A DNA stretch of 23,436 bases. Origin: CAG-791 sp002449595 (GTDB taxonomy: Bacteria > Bacillota > Clostridia > Lachnospirales > Lachnospiraceae). The stretch lies in assembly GCA_946539855.1 (NCBI GenBank), contig CAMNHV010000027.1, positions 1 through 23,436 of the forward strand, written 5' to 3'. Under the pieces are notes generated by a model. The model was given only the letters and a program-made list of their open reading frames with translations, did no database searches and was not told the origin of the DNA. A program made the translations under genes and the position numbers. Below, one piece after another: positions 23,397 to 23,436 of the stretch (within the stretch, counting starts at the first letter, position 1; each line of letters starts with the position of its first letter).

Positions 23397-23436
23397 ATGG
23401 CAAAGAAAGAGAACAAGTATAAGGGATATGGTATCT
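23397..23436 (+). CDS. Start of a gene leaving the window
   Basis: ATG at 23397 opens a frame reading MAKKENKYKGYGI to the window edge. GGGAG lies 11 nt upstream, a little far. The lysine-rich start would suit a cytoplasmic N terminus of a membrane or ribosome-associated protein, but 13 residues are too few for any family call. Confidence 0.5.
   Translation, partial: MAKKENKYKGYGI

Noticed and set aside
23192..23416. 74-codon minus-strand frame at the right edge
   Set aside because: AT-rich chance frame opposite the SD-bearing plus-strand starts and the intrinsic terminator.

Overview
The window looks like a chromosomal segment of a fairly GC-rich anaerobic Clostridia member, probably Lachnospiraceae-like. 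The evidence is the mix of families (cellobiose phosphorylase, an LplABC-type sugar ABC transporter with a DUF3502-type lipoprotein, a butyryl-/4-hydroxybutyryl-CoA:acetate-type CoA-transferase, ROK kinase, NhaC antiporter), the strong AGGAGG-type ribosome binding sites, G/C-rich third codon positions and AT-rich intergenic DNA. I found no phage, IS, CRISPR, rRNA or tRNA signature. This taxonomic call is an inference from gene content; no search was run.

Layout. (1) 1-1690, minus strand: asparaginase ansA, translationally coupled to a truncated rsuA-type pseudouridine synthase, preceded by a double palindrome. (2) 1691-11504: a carbohydrate locus. It has a cellobiose phosphorylase (minus), a divergent LacI-family regulator (plus), an unassigned GH42-like putative glycosidase (plus), and a convergent operon of two CUT1 permeases plus a solute-binding lipoprotein (minus). 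LacI-type operator-like sites with a central CG lie upstream of the phosphorylase, the regulator, the putative glycosidase and the transporter operon, so these are probably one regulon: import of a beta-glucoside oligomer, trimming, phosphorolysis. No ABC ATPase is present, as is common when a shared MsmK-type ATPase serves several CUT1 systems. A 135-bp multi-hairpin element (7660-7794) sits between the convergent units.

(3) 11904-14416: two divergent genes for single-pass membrane proteins of unknown function. One has a short extracellular domain. The other is a 458-residue heptad-repeat rod in which conserved 'node' motifs are spaced 61, 82 and 54 residues apart, all equal to 5 modulo 7. 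(4) 14430-16111, minus: an orphan HicB-like antitoxin and a CoA-transferase. (5) 16386-18747, plus: a ROK sugar kinase and a NhaC-family Na+/H+ antiporter.

(6) 18811-22754, plus: a compact three-gene run. It has a SUV3-like RNA helicase with an added C-terminal zinc ribbon, a histidine phosphatase overlapping it by one base with a C-terminal four-Cys cluster, and an alpha/beta hydrolase. (7) 22755-23436: an AT-rich stretch rich in RNA structure. It has a C-rich nested hairpin, a promoter/SD/mini-ORF/terminator cassette, a 20-codon ORF with a good SD, and the first codons of a gene leaving the window.

The most interesting items are the phase-conserved coiled-coil protein, the bacterial SUV3-like helicase with its Cys-cluster phosphatase partner, the unassigned GH42-like enzyme in the cellobiose regulon, and the structured intergenic elements. 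All positions, motifs and residue numbers were read by eye, and no RNA folding or database search was performed.
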